A stretch of 64,000 nt of DNA from Sabethes cyaneus (taxonomy: Eukaryota; Arthropoda; Insecta; Diptera; Culicidae): NCBI RefSeq assembly GCF_943734655.1, contig NC_071354.1, forward strand, positions 196,166,911-196,230,910, in the 5' to 3' direction. Below are positions 44,926 through 55,961 of this stretch, piece after piece. Below the pieces are notes generated by a model that saw only the letters and a program-made list of their open reading frames with translations, was not told the DNA's origin and made no database searches. The position numbers and the translations under genes were made by a program. Numbering within the stretch: the first letter of the stretch is position 1; every line of letters starts with the position of its first letter.

Positions 44926-45333
44926 TACCGTGGACCCCCGTTCGTTTGACCGTTTTTAATCTGAACACTTTTTAATTTGAACCTCGCTGGTTTGCACGAC
45001 GTGCAAATTAAAAATTGTTCAAATGTCATTCTCAACATGCCATCATTTGCTTATGCAGACAATGTACATAAACACGATTTGATTGGACTAGTCTATATGT
45101 TTAAAATGTTTCACATTGCGTTTTCCCAACGATTATGATAGAAATCCGATCGGAGAATGAAATATTCGCTGCTTGCAACTACGAACTGAATCAAACCATC
45201 AAAACAATAACAAAGAGTAGGACGACCAGTTCATACAAGTTTCAGCATATTTAGGGTTGCCAGTTGTTCAAATTAAAAACTAACCCCATTAGTTTGCATG
45301 AGGCATCGTTCAAACAAACAGGGGTCCACTGTA
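44926..45333 (+). mobile_element. MITE, TACCGTGG family, copy 2
   Basis: TACCGTGGACCCCCGTTCGT at the left and AACAGGGGTCCACTGTA at the right form imperfect TIRs ending in TA. The body matches 17917-18305 largely in inverted order because the element is nearly palindromic. Confidence 0.74.
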
Positions 45334-45535
45334 AATCATTAAAAACAGTTCGCGCTTATCGACTGATGGTGATTAAACGGTGGCTGCTCTCCAGTCCGTT
45401 TATTTTGCAGGCGTAAAAGTTCCTTTTTTCGAATTGAACTATACTTTAGCAGGGTTTTTTTTTATAAAATAGTGGGGTTCAAATAAAAAGTGTTCAGATT
45501 CAAAACGGTCAAACAAACGGGAAACCACGGTACAG

Positions 45536-48500
45536 TGAAGGTAGTATAATGCGGCAGGCTGGGCACGTGGTCAGAGTGCTCTGAACGATCGGAAAATCTT
45601 CTATGGGTTGACTCCAGCAAAGAAAAGAATTGATTGTTAAGTGCGCGTAGTTGTAAAAATAGTCAAACGTTATGCCACATTTTATTTTTATCATTTTTTC
45701 AGTACACTTGTTAAGAAAATCAGCAGTTTCACTAGCACAGACATCAGTTTAACCGTAGCCAGTGAAGCTGCAGACAAACTTGCCCTTAATGAAGTGTAAA
45801 TTGGTTTTTTCGTACTTTGGAAAATTTTGTTTAAATCTTCTTTGGAATCATTTTCTCAATTTGCCAAGCTCGGACGACAAAACTATGTACAGTCTGACTA
45901 CTGTGATGAATTGTTTGTGCCTTGAAGTTAGCAGCTTAGGAAACAGGTTTATGTTTAGCCGAAGCAAAAAAATCTTGACCTTCTAGGAATGGGATAGCGA
46001 AACTGTCCGTTTTTTCCTTGAATGTAAATAATTGAAATCTCATCTCAGCTCAAGCCAAGAGATTAAAAAAATTAAAAGACTTCAAATGTATCCTCATTAT
46101 TTGAAGCACAGGATTTTAATTAAAATATTTAAACCGTTCACTGGACTCAGGACTAATTTGTTAGACATCAAAACCTAACTAAGCGCAACTCCTAGGAGTA
46201 CACCCTGCCGAATGAGTTTTCTGTTTATTGTTGTTTATAGTTTGAATTACACTACTACTCGTGCTTCTAGTTGCAGTAAGCAGATTTCCTTGTGCACTTT
46301 ACGTCGACTGACCGGTGCACATGATCTCCGTTTTTTCGTCGTTTTGGGAGATAGAAAACTGTTCCTTGGTGGTTGTGTGCTAGTTCATAGTTATTTTATT
46401 AAGCTGCAACTGAGTTTCATACTTTTCGTACGAGGTTTGCGAGCAGAATATAAAATTTTAATGTAATTTAGAGCCTGTTGATAGGTAAGCGGTTGGTCGT
46501 TGTTTGGAGTACTGCAACAACCGCCTGCAGCAGCAGCATCAGCACGGAAATTCAATTTTCCAATTCATTCATAAACTTTACGTTGAATTATTTTAACGCT
46601 TTAGATCTCGTCGTTCCCTGCAAGCCCCCAGGTAGGCAGCTTGAAACAAATTAAATTTCTTGTTTTTGTTGAGTTTTATCATATTTATCCTTTGTGCGGA
46701 CGCGTTCGTTAGAAGTAGAGCGCAAAATTGGATTTGCGAACTTTGTCCGACAGCATCAAAGTGGACTCTCGAACCCTGCGAACATTGCGGCCTCACAGAA
46801 ACAGGGACATGCGTGTAGCAAGCAGAGCAGAGAGCTTACGCTAGACGATCCGTAACAAGCCATAATCAGAGGAAACGAGCTTCGTCGTATTCGTTGAACG
46901 GTTCAGTAAACTTTATTCGAGCCTACCGAAATGCTGACGTGGTCAATCCATGGAATGGAAGCTAACATCAGGTAAAACAAATTGCTAACTGAAAAAATCG
47001 TTTCATAAGGAAAAGGCAAACCGGAAAATCGATCAGTGGCAATTACGCATGTGAGAGTTACATAGACAAACCACCTTGATCCGGTGAATGAGGTTTTTAA
47101 ATAAATTGATTGGCCCGTCGGATGTAGACTAGAGTAAAATTAATTTGAAAAAATGACTACGTAACGATGCTCGATTTCAATGTCATATCAAATTAAGAAA
47201 CAATTCCAAACCAAAACACTCAAAACGAAAAACGAAGGAATGATAGAATTTCAATTTGTAATCTATTTTGCTACAAAAATAAAAACGGAAATATTTTTTG
47301 AGTAAAACTTGCATGGTGCCACATTTTACCAACTTGTTCCTATACGGATATTTCTATTTTGAATATTCCTTTCCGAAGGCGGTAAAAAATGATATTGAAA
47401 CGGCGGTACATTTTCAGGGGTTGTACAACCGTTTCCAAACCACTGACTGCACCGATTAATCGTTCGAAGCGCACTGAAATATATCCATCTCATTTTGAAA
47501 AGCAAATTGCATCACACCGCCCTTTCAACGTTTCCCCGTAGGGCTACACGAATATTTCGCTTATCGGAAGAAAAACAAACCGCACTTTCGCTGCACCATC
47601 CGTATCCCATACCAATCGAAACCGATCGCACTACCCCGCGGCGTGTAATCCGTCAGCACCATCATCCGTCAGCTTCTCGGTTCTCGGTTGGTTTTGAACG
47701 CAAAATTTCGTCATCAACTCCCAGCATCCAGCAGCCAACAACAGACAGACAAGCGGACTTTTCCCTCCCAGCCAGTTGCAGCAGCAGATTTCATCAACCA
47801 AACCAAACGACGACGGTGCAACAACATACACACAGGGGCACGTATCGTTTGGCAGCTCATTTGACCTCGATTTTGGGGCCACCGAAAATGAACCGATGAA
47901 AGAGGAAAACCGTTCGAATGGTGCTGCAATTGGAGTGGAGGTGCAGCGCAGCGCGATCGGCATGCATGCACTATGGCTGGCGGCGAAAAAAGCAGTCGGT
48001 TTGTTTTTCATTTTACACAACATTTGTGCATTAGCGATCGATTAGGGTTTACAAGCGCTAGAGGGAGGCTGGCTGCTGAACACACGATGGGCTGGTGGGT
48101 GGGTGGAGGATTTTTCATTAGCTCAATTGGTTGTTGGGTGTTGTTGCTGGTGCTTCTCGATGAGCTGTGTTGGGCGTGGGTGCATAGTGAAAAGCTGATG
48201 CAATTTGTCGAGTTTCGTTTTTCTGTTTGGAAACCATTTTAATTAATTCGGAGATAAATGTTTTAAATTTGCATATGTGCACACTAGAAAACGATTCGAC
48301 TATATTTATTCGCGCGTAAAAGTTATTTTTCAGGATTATTTTATTTTGAGTGTTTTTTCCGTTCACGAAAAGGTTAAAAGCAAGAAAAACACATGTTTTT
48401 CCAAATTTTTGTGAAAGCAATATGTATAAATTTTCATGCTCAAAATACTCTCACATTGCTTCTTATGTTTTGACTATCTGCCACAGCCGCAATAATACAC

Positions 48501-48900
48501 GAAATTCTTAAAAATGGACGCTCTCTAACCTTTCGTTATTCGTGCCAACTCCGATTCACAGGCAAGGTAAAACAGAACAGGATTCACTCGAATACTAACA
48601 CCACTTGGTGACATTGACCGCTGACTGAAAGATCTTGGTCTGCGGATCAACCTTGCTTAAACGGTAGTTTTCTATATTGCCTAAACATCGAGATATAGCG
48701 AGATAAAGTTAACGTTCCACAGGCATTGTACAAAATACAACAGCGCTAGTAACCGTGGGTTAAGACGTCAATGACGTTTCTGGTTTCATCTTCGCAAAAC
48801 TGAACCGTTTTGCGGTTAAATGAAAGTAATTTAATTTTTGAAAATCGCAAAGTAAAGAGTTATAGAAAAATGGCATCCTTTAGAGCTAAACAGGTTTTTA
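45536..48900. other. no gene called
   Basis: About 3.4 kb. 45.5-47.4 kb is AT-rich. 47.46-48.24 kb is GC-richer with frames open on both strands (47495-47899 +, 47631-48023 -) that overlap antisense and lack motifs. A donor-like ATCAGGTAAAAC near 46970 follows an ATG-initiated short frame but has no identifiable partner exon. No repeat recognised. Confidence 0.35.
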
Positions 48901-48989
48901 GTTCCGATGTATAAAAATCATGAAAAATCAGGATTTTTTTGTCCAAAATCAGGATAAAAGAGCGACTTATCAGTATATCAGGAAATACC

Positions 48990-49457
48990 CTCGTTTTAAT
49001 TGGCTGTCAGTCTATCGATAGTAGAACAGATTTTGTAATCTTTCCAACGTTTCAACTGTATATTTCAGTCTTCTTCAGGGATTGAATACTGTCTGCTCTT
49101 TGTCAAGTATCTGTGTCTCGTAGAAACACGTGTTTATGAAACATAAAATATACAATACAGTTAGTGGACGTAAGACCGTCAGTGTACATACAGGAAAAAT
49201 AGGTGCAATGAACCAGTCAAATTCAAGTCCAGTCCAGAATTAGTCAAAATAACAGATGTGCGACAAAAACAATTTTAACGACAAGTAATTTCTACGAGAC
49301 ACAGATACTTGACAAAGAGCAGACAGTATTCAATCCCTGAAGAAGACTGAAATACACAGTTGAAACGTTGGAAAGATTACAAAATCTGTTCTACTATCGA
49401 TAGACTGACGGCCAATTAAAACGAGAATATTAAATTCTACAGTCGACAAAAAAAAAT
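48990..49457. mobile_element. foldback element with ~140-bp arms and 12-bp flanking direct repeats
   Basis: The left arm at 48990-49130 (CTCGTTTTAATTGGCTGTCA..) and right arm at ~49285-49425 are near-perfect reverse complements. TCAGGAAATACC occurs immediately before (48978-48989) and after (49458-49469) the element. About 32 bp beyond the right arm ending in ACAAAAAAAAAT precede the second direct repeat. Both arms contain, in opposite orientation, CCTGAAGAAGACTGAAAT, then CACAGTTGAAACGTTGG, a stem-loop bracketed by CTGAAGA and GAAAC. Confidence 0.75.
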
Positions 49458-49539
49458 TCAGGAAATACCTCAAAAAGTTTGGATAATCCTGAAAAATCAG
49501 GAACATTGGCATCTCTGGATAATCCTGTAAAATCAGGAA

Positions 49540-50340
49540 CATTGGTATCTCAAAATTACGAAAAATAATACAATTAAGACACGAAAAATGACACAAATAC
49601 GAGTAAAAACAAAACAAAAGTGATAAAAATAACAAAACGATAATACAAAAATGAACCGGAAATAACAAATAAATTACACAAAAATAGTAATTTAAAAAGT
49701 ACCTCAAACGTACCTTACGACATATAAAATGTCAATAAAATGGCTCAAAAGAGAGTCGAAAAAACTATATCAATATGACACAAAAAATACGGAAATAGTA
49801 TAAACATGACCCAACAATAACATAAACATACCAACACAAATGCAAACAGGACACGACAAAGGAAAGAAAATGATTTAGAAATACCAACCCAAAAAACACA
49901 AAAGTGGTACAAAAATGTCATAAAGTAAGTAACATAATCTACATAACAAAAGATAAAGAACTTAAAAAATACATAAAAATTATACCAAAATAGCACAAAT
50001 ATGATACAAAATAATACGAAAATTATTCGACAAGCTGAAATGGTATGACTTAGCTAGACCAATGGCGAGAAAACATATCAAAAATGACAGTAAATAATAC
50101 GAAAAATGGCGAAATACGAAATTAAAAAAAAACATGACAAAAATCGTATTCAAAAATACCAAAGCAATGTTAAAAAAATGATTCAGAATTGACGGAAAAA
50201 TTACACAAGAATAAGAATAAAAAAGTGACATAAACGTTGTGACGGACATAAATAATACAAAAATGACACAAACATGACAAGAAATTAGCAAAAACAATAT
50301 AAAAACGGCACAAAATTGATAAAAACATGACCAAAAAATG
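49540..50340 (+). repeat. A-rich diverged minisatellite (AAAAATGACAC-like units)
   Basis: Irregular 11-15 bp units built on ACAAAAATGACA with an A-rich + strand and almost no T runs. Smaller stretches of the same kind occur at 53200-53330, 54370-54490 and 55740-55870. The minus-strand frames it creates (F/L/Y/C-rich) are not credible proteins. Confidence 0.75.
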
Positions 50341-50419
50341 AAATTCATTTACATTTATTTCGTCAAGAAAGCAGAGGATAAATTACAGTATAACAAAAAA
50401 AGAAAAACAAGGTGGAATT

Positions 50420-51200
50420 GGATAAATCTATACCAATAAAAATGGATTTCTGTCTGTGTGTCTGTCGGTATGATACGTATAGAATCGAAAACTACTGTAC
50501 CGATTGGCGTGAAAATTTGCATGTAGGGGTTTTTGGGGCCGAGGAAGGTTCTTATGATGGTTAGAGATCCCTAAGAGGAGGGGCTCCCATACAAATGAAA
50601 TACAAATTTCCTCATAACTCTAGACCTAATCAAGCAAATGGAACAAAATTTTGCATGTGGGTGTTTTTGGAGACAAGAAATTTTCTATGGTCAATTGAGA
50701 CCCCTCCCCCCTTTAAAGGGGGGGGGGGGGGGGCTCTCATATAAAAAATACAAATCTTTTCATAACTCGAGAACTAATCAAGCAAATGGAACCAAATTTG
50801 GGATGTGAAGGGTTTTGGAGGCAAGAATTTTTTCAATGGTGAATTAGTACCCCTCCCCACTTTAGAAGGGGAGGCTCTAATACTCTAATTGAAATACAAA
50901 TTTCCTCATAACTCGAGAACTAATCAATCAAAAGGACCAAATTTGGCATGTGGATGTTTTTGGAGGTAAGAATTCTTTCTATGATGAATTAGGACACCTC
51001 TTCCTTTTAGGAAGGAGGGGGGGCTCCCATACAAATGAAATACAAATTTCCTCATAACTCTCGAACTAACCAAGCAAATGGAACCAAATTTGGCATGTGG
51101 GGGGTTTTGGCGGCAGCAATTTTTTTATGATAATTTGAGACCCCTCACTCCTGTGGTAGGGGGATAAGAACTCTCATACAAATAAAACAGAAATTTTTGC
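50420..51200 (+). repeat. ~147-bp tandem array, about five units
   Basis: The landmark TACAAATTTCCTCATAACTC recurs at about 50601, 50749, 50895, 51041 and (diverged) 51188, giving spacings of 148, 146, 146 and ~147 bp. Each unit also has AxAACTAATCAAGCAAATGG, then CCAAATTTGGCATGTGG, and a C/G-rich tract. It is preceded by AATAAAAATGGATTTCTGTC and a TCTG-rich stretch, which resembles the start of Helitron-like elements. No matching 3' end was found. Confidence 0.8.
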
Positions 51201-51287
51201 CTAACTCAAAAACTAATCGAACTCGAGAAATTTTAGACTCTTCCATAAAACATTAGTCAATAACAACAACACCAAAAACTATCAATA

Positions 51288-52700
51288 CAGGGTGTCGATT
51301 ATCCAGCGAAAATAAAATTTCCTGACTTTTCCAGGTTTTCCAGGTGTATTTCTAAAAATTCCAGACGCAAAATATCTCCTTAATTTCACTTATCAAAGTG
51401 TTGGCTAAATTGGTTGTTTACTCTTAAATTATCATTTCCTAATGAATTTAATTTTCCTTTTTATGCAAAATTTCTAAGTGCAAAATTAAAATTAATTCGA
51501 ACTTAATTAACGCACATCGGAATTAAAGAATCAAGCTAAATAAAAATTGCAAGATGTCCTTTCGGAAAAAAATGAAATAGTCTGCTGGTTTATCAAAGGG
51601 TTGTGGGATGAGCCGTTTTGACTGTTAGATCACATGTAATGAATGGGTATAAATCCGCTTCAAACATTTAACTATGCAAAACAATAAACTTAAAAGTTGG
51701 TCATTAGTATAGAACATAATCCGAAGATATTTTTGAACACAAAGTCCGATTTGTCTGAGCAGCTATTTCGTTTTGTTATCAAAATTTGAGGAAATAATTG
51801 TTCCTCAGGAATATAAAAATTTTTGAGCCCAAATGTCTCAACAAGCATCGCAGCATCGTTATATTATTTAGAACCTGACCTGTTTTTATTCGACCTACTT
51901 GTAGCCAGCTTTTGATATTCAGGAAAACTTCGGGTTTGCGACTCTATCAACCCTTTGCTCGAAGTCGAATTTCGAAGATATGACTGAATTGTTAGACTTA
52001 ATCAGAATTTTGAAGCTGAGGGTCTTTCATTAGAATTAGAATACGCTTACGTACGCTTACGATCGACATGAGAATAAAAATGAAAGTCCGGGTTCCGGCT
52101 CGTTCAGGTTGAACATCGTAGTAAATTTTCAAAGGCTGATCTAGGTTCAGTTTGATTAGTCCTCGTTCCAGTTACAGTCAAATCTCGGTCCGGAAGTCTG
52201 GAATTATCTAGAGGCACAATTTGCTGGTATGGCCTTTTTATGCCACTTTCCGTACAAAATAAGCAAATTTTCTATCCACAATTTTTGATCTAAATATCCA
52301 ATTAATAGTAAAGAATCCAAAAGATATTGGTAATGATCGATTAGATTGTGAGCACTTTCCTTTGAAACCTGAATCGATCAAATCGGTTTAACCGTTGTTG
52401 AGGTTTAAAGCAGGTCAGTCGCACATTCATGCATTTCGAAACTCGGGAATTGATACACAGCAGATGGTTGCACGTGAGTAAAAATAACGTGTCGTATTCT
52501 AATTGATTGAACCTTGAATGAAAAGGTGCCAGATATTTGAAGTAAATGTTATTCTTGCGAAGTCCGGTATATTTTCTTCCCATGTTAAAAATCCCTGACT
52601 TCAAATGAAATTCCCTGACATTCCCTGACTTTTCCAGGTTGAAACGAATTTCCCTGACATTTCCAGGTTTTCCCTGATTTTCCAGGTAATCGACACCCTG
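51288..52700. mobile_element. 1.4-kb TIR element (CAGGGTGTCGATTA ends) with 5-bp direct repeats
   Basis: Left end CAGGGTGTCGATTATCC; right end, reversed, CAGGGTGTCGATTACC. CAATA borders it on both sides (51283-51287 and 52701-52705). Subterminal TTTTCCAGGTTTTCCAGG and TTCCCTGACATTTCCAGG blocks occur at both ends. No transposase frame. The superfamily is unclear, because a 5-bp duplication does not fit hAT (8 bp) or Tc1/mariner (TA). Confidence 0.72.
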
Positions 52701-52705
52701 CAATA

Positions 52706-53334
52706 GTAACACTAGATGATTCAGGGTGAGACAGCCACAGGTCGTGACTGTTGCCGGCGATCTGCCGTCGGAAGCGCCGGCCACTGTGAGGGGGTAGCCA
52801 ACCTGCAGATTTCACCTCTATCTAGGTTTATTTGTTTTCCTAGGTCTACTGAAGGTTTTTCGGAAGGTTTTTCGCGAAATGGTATTCCGCGAAACTCCAT
52901 AGTCAGCGTTATGGTCAACCGAGAAGTGATGTTCCGCAAAATGGTATTCGGCGAAATGTTATATAATCATGGCGAATATTTTAATGCTATCCGTTGTATT
53001 TTATCAGGCTAAGCAATGCAGGGAGTTGTTTTCTACTTTACTGTGAGGAAAATTTGTATATTGAACCATCCATGAACTCCCCAGAAACTTGCAAAACTCG
53101 AGATTGTGACAAAGGTCATCCGAGATTCAGGATTTATGTACAACACAGTTTAATTTGTGGCAATACGAAGTTTTTAGAATGCAACAATTAACAAAACATT
53201 GCATTCTAAACATGAAACAAACATAAAAATAACACAACATGACAAAAATTATTCAAAAAAGACATAAAAATTTCAACAAAATAATACTAATATTAAAATG
53301 GCAATGTACAAAACAAGAGGTTGAAAATTAATAA
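52706..53334. other. no gene seen
   Basis: Contains the GC-rich block shared with ~17 kb, a short CGCGAAATGGTATTCCGCGAA tandem-like stretch near 52875-52955 (units of GAAATGGTATTC/GCGAAA), and an A-rich stretch at 53200-53330. Confidence 0.5.
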
Positions 53335-53720
53335 AACAATGATACGAAAAAGATACAGAGGCCTTGCATAGCATAGCATAGCTTAACCACCCGTGAGTTG
53401 CCCGCAATTGATCTAGATCAGCTGAAATTGCACAAAGAACCATCAGAATAATGCTAGGGAGTAGTAGATCATTCTCAGTGTGCATTTTCTGGTGATCTAA
53501 TTCCTTGTAATGATTACAAATAGCAATGCTGGTCACGTCCATGCAGGTCAATTTGGGAAGGAAAGGAATGTTAGTCCGACACTTGCTGCTACTAGAGACC
53601 GAGGAATCCTCTGCATCATCCACCAGTGTCACAGGAAGGAGTTGTTGTTAGTGGAAAGGAATTGACCTGGATCCACCGAGGCAGGTGGTGCGATCACTGA
53701 TCATTCGAGGTGAGGGGTCT
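53335..53720 (-). repeat. probable dispersed element fragment
   Basis: It includes GCATAGCATAGCATAGCTTA and GGATCCACCGAGGCAGGTGG. These are phrases I associate from recollection with a high-copy Aedes repeat. A 119-codon minus-strand frame (starting MTLVDDAEDSSVSSSSKCRT) is open here but may be a by-product. Nothing else in the window matches it. Confidence 0.35.
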
Positions 53721-53754
53721 CCGCTCCTTCCCCTGCATTCAAAAAAAAATTCCC

Positions 53755-54330
53755 CTACCGTCCCTTCATCAATTGTAGAACCACCGTTTCAAAAAATATT
53801 AATATACATGCCTGGCCGCATTTGAACGGAGCCTTTCCTAGAAAACTCGCGCTGAGAATCGCGGCTAACAAGCTGACAGACGAACAGCGTCATGTGCAGT
53901 ACCTTGTAAGTCGCAAGGGCCTGCATAGTGTCATCGTCCTGCCATTAAAATCAAGTTAGATTAAAACTACTTGGTCGGTGGTTTCTACAGTAGACGGAGG
54001 AAAAGGCACAATTTGTGTCTGTAAATAACCCAACCAGATACGTTGCTATCTGAATAAGGGGGTTGTGCAGTCTCCTTTTGTCCAGCACCTCTGTGGTTCA
54101 AAGGTATATGAGCGAGGAGCGAGCCACCTGCCCTGGCGGGTGTTGTGGGTTCGAATCCGGTTATAATCTCAGATTATAGCTTGGTTCGACCCATGCACCT
54201 TTTAGCATTGGACAAAAGGTAGAAGTTACAACGACCTACTTGTTAAGCGTAGCTACCAATAACCTTTCCCCCCTACTACCGCTACCGTCCCTTCATCAAT
54301 TGTAGAACCGCCGTTTTAAAAAATATTAAT
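53755..54330 (+). repeat. ~50-bp direct repeats bracketing a SINE-bearing segment
   Basis: CTACCGTCCCTTCATCAATT, then GTAGAACCACCGTTT and AAAAAATATTAAT, lies at 53755-53804. It recurs with two or three changes at 54281-54330. The intervening ~475 bp holds a tRNA-derived SINE and an RT-like scrap. Confidence 0.7.
54077..54230 (+). mobile_element. tRNA-derived SINE, family D
   Basis: CCTCTGTGGTTCAAAGGTAT gives an A-box-like start and TGTGGGTTCGAATCCGG is a strong B box. The body contains CAGATTATAGCTTGGTTCGA. CCTTTTGTCCA near the start and TGGACAAAAGG near the end are inverted complements, so the transcript could close into a hairpin. TSD not clear. Confidence 0.62.
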
Positions 54331-55928
54331 TAAAACTTGTGTATAAATAATTCCATATGGTCAAAACGTAATATAAAAACAATCAAGAATGACGAAAAAA
54401 TTACACCAAAATGACAGAAAAATGGCAAAAAAATGATGCAAAATGATACAAAAACGATAGAAAAATGACACAAAAAGCAAAAAATCCAAAGATCCACATG
54501 AAATGTACGAAAAGTTGATGTAAAATCTATCTCTGTCTCTATTATCTATTATCTATATATATAAAAGTAGGCGTGAGTTTGTTTATATGTTCCACCATAA
54601 CTTCAGAACGCCTTGACCGACCTCCATCAAACTTGGCACACATATTCCTTGATATAAGGGAATTAGCACTGGGGGGTTGATAAGAGGGGGTGTTCGTAAC
54701 AGGGGGCAGGCCATAACTCTGAAATGCCTGGACGGGTTTTCATCAAACTTGGCACGCACGTTCCTTGACATAAAGGAATCAGAATTGAAGGGGTTGACAA
54801 CATGGCGCGGAGGTTCATAACAGGGGGGGGGGTCGTAATGGGCGGGGGTCGTAAAAGGGGGAGGTCCAAACTCCGAAACGCCTGGACGATTTTTCATCAA
54901 ACATGGCACATATGTTCTTCGACATAAAGGAATCAGAATTGAAGGGGTTGACAAAAGGGGGGGGGTTCATAATAGTAGGGGAGGCCCTAACTCCGAAACG
55001 CCTGGATGGTTTTTCATCAAACTTGGCATACTTGACATAAGGGAATCAGCACTGGGCGGTTGCCAAAAGAGGGGGCCCTGACAAGGGCCTGAATAAAAGG
55101 GGATGGGTTTCTCTTGCATTTAAACCGATTGCAGTTGTGCAAATAACTTTGAGTAAAGAGAGGGTTCCACCGAAGAGTAAGGTAAAAAAGACCTTTGTTT
55201 AGTTTCCATTATAGTGATTTTCATAGAGCAAACCAATGCCTGATTAGCTACGTGACAGAAGAGGGAGCTGGCCGGGAAAGAATCGACAAGTAGGAGGACG
55301 AAGAACGTGAGTATGAATGTATGTTTCGCCATAGCTCCGAGACTTCTGGACTGTTCTTTTGATTAAACGTCGTTTATCAAACAGATGTATTTTGGCACAA
55401 AAGAATCAGCGCAGGGGGGTTGAAAAAAAAGGGAGATAGTCTCTTACAAGGGGAAAGAAAGGTTCAAATGGGTAAAGGGGTGCGTTTCTCTTGCAATTGG
55501 AACGATAGCAGTTATACAAGTTGCTGGATTTCTGAAAGGGGGGATAGGGTGACCATTAACAAAGAGAAGGTTCAAAAACGGTTTTTGTCGATTTATAGGG
55601 ATTACCGGGAAGAAGTTAGATTTACAAGTGGCTCGGGGTCAACATGAGGGAAACTGACATGGTGACTGAGAGGCAAAGGGGCCCCGAGTAAGATCGGGTA
55701 ATCAGCTAGTAAAAATTAAAACTTGTATATAAATAATTCCATATGGCCAAAACGTAATATAAAAACAATCAAGAATGGCGAAAAAATTACACCAAAATGA
55801 CAGAAAAATGGCAGGAAAATGATGCAAAATGATACAAAAACGATAGAAAAATTACACAAAAAGCAAAAAACCTAAAGGTCCACATGAGATGTACGAAAAG
55901 TTGATGTAGGATCTATTTCTGCCTCTAT
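54331..55928 (+). repeat. ~215-bp direct repeats flanking a Helitron-like element
   Basis: 54331-54548 (TAAAACTTGTGTATAAATAA.. to ..TCTATCTCTGTCTCTATTA) recurs at 55717-55928, offset 1386 bp, with about 5% visible differences. The 1.16-kb Helitron-like element lies exactly between them. Confidence 0.82.
54549..55710 (+). mobile_element. non-autonomous Helitron-like (Helentron/HINE-type) element
   Basis: Begins TATCTATATATATAAAAGTA with a GTTTG-rich stretch. It carries four or five diverged tandem units with CCGAAACGCCTGGACG, then TTTTCATCAAACTTGG (near 54594, 54711, 54868, 54989, 55330), and ends in a CCCGA/TCGGG hairpin followed by TAATCAGCTAGT. Internal tandem repeats plus a 3' hairpin with CAGCTAGT, without TIRs, match Helitron-related non-autonomous elements. 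No helicase is present. Confidence 0.65.
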
Positions 55929-55961
55929 TAATGGTTTATAATATTATTATAATTCATCGTT

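Larger units (their letters stand above)
44530..45535 (+). mobile_element. cluster of TACCGTGG-family MITE pieces
   Basis: 44530-44658 matches the middle of the 17917 copy (TTGTTTCAGCTCTTTGATTT, then ATCGTTGGGAAAATGGAA). 44926-45333 is a near full-length copy. 45420-45535 is another right end (GGTCAAACAAACGGGAAACC, then ACGGTA). At least two insertions of one family lie side by side, and a different MITE interrupts the first. Confidence 0.65.

Noticed and set aside
46212..46466. 84-codon + frame with hydrophobic start (MSFLFIVVYSLNY)
   Set aside because: Signal-like start, but no recognisable domain, no splice partner and no poly(A) signal in context.
46931..46975. Possible first coding exon (ATG..ATCAGGTAAAAC)
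   Set aside because: The donor is plausible but there is no partner acceptor with a compatible frame, and the encoded peptide shows no signal or domain.
47495..48023. 134-codon + frame and 130-codon - frame
   Set aside because: Overlapping antisense, no motif; CA-rich and CAG-rich segments keep frames open.
49330..50348. Minus-strand frames rich in F, Y, C and L
   Set aside because: By-product of an A-rich array on the + strand.
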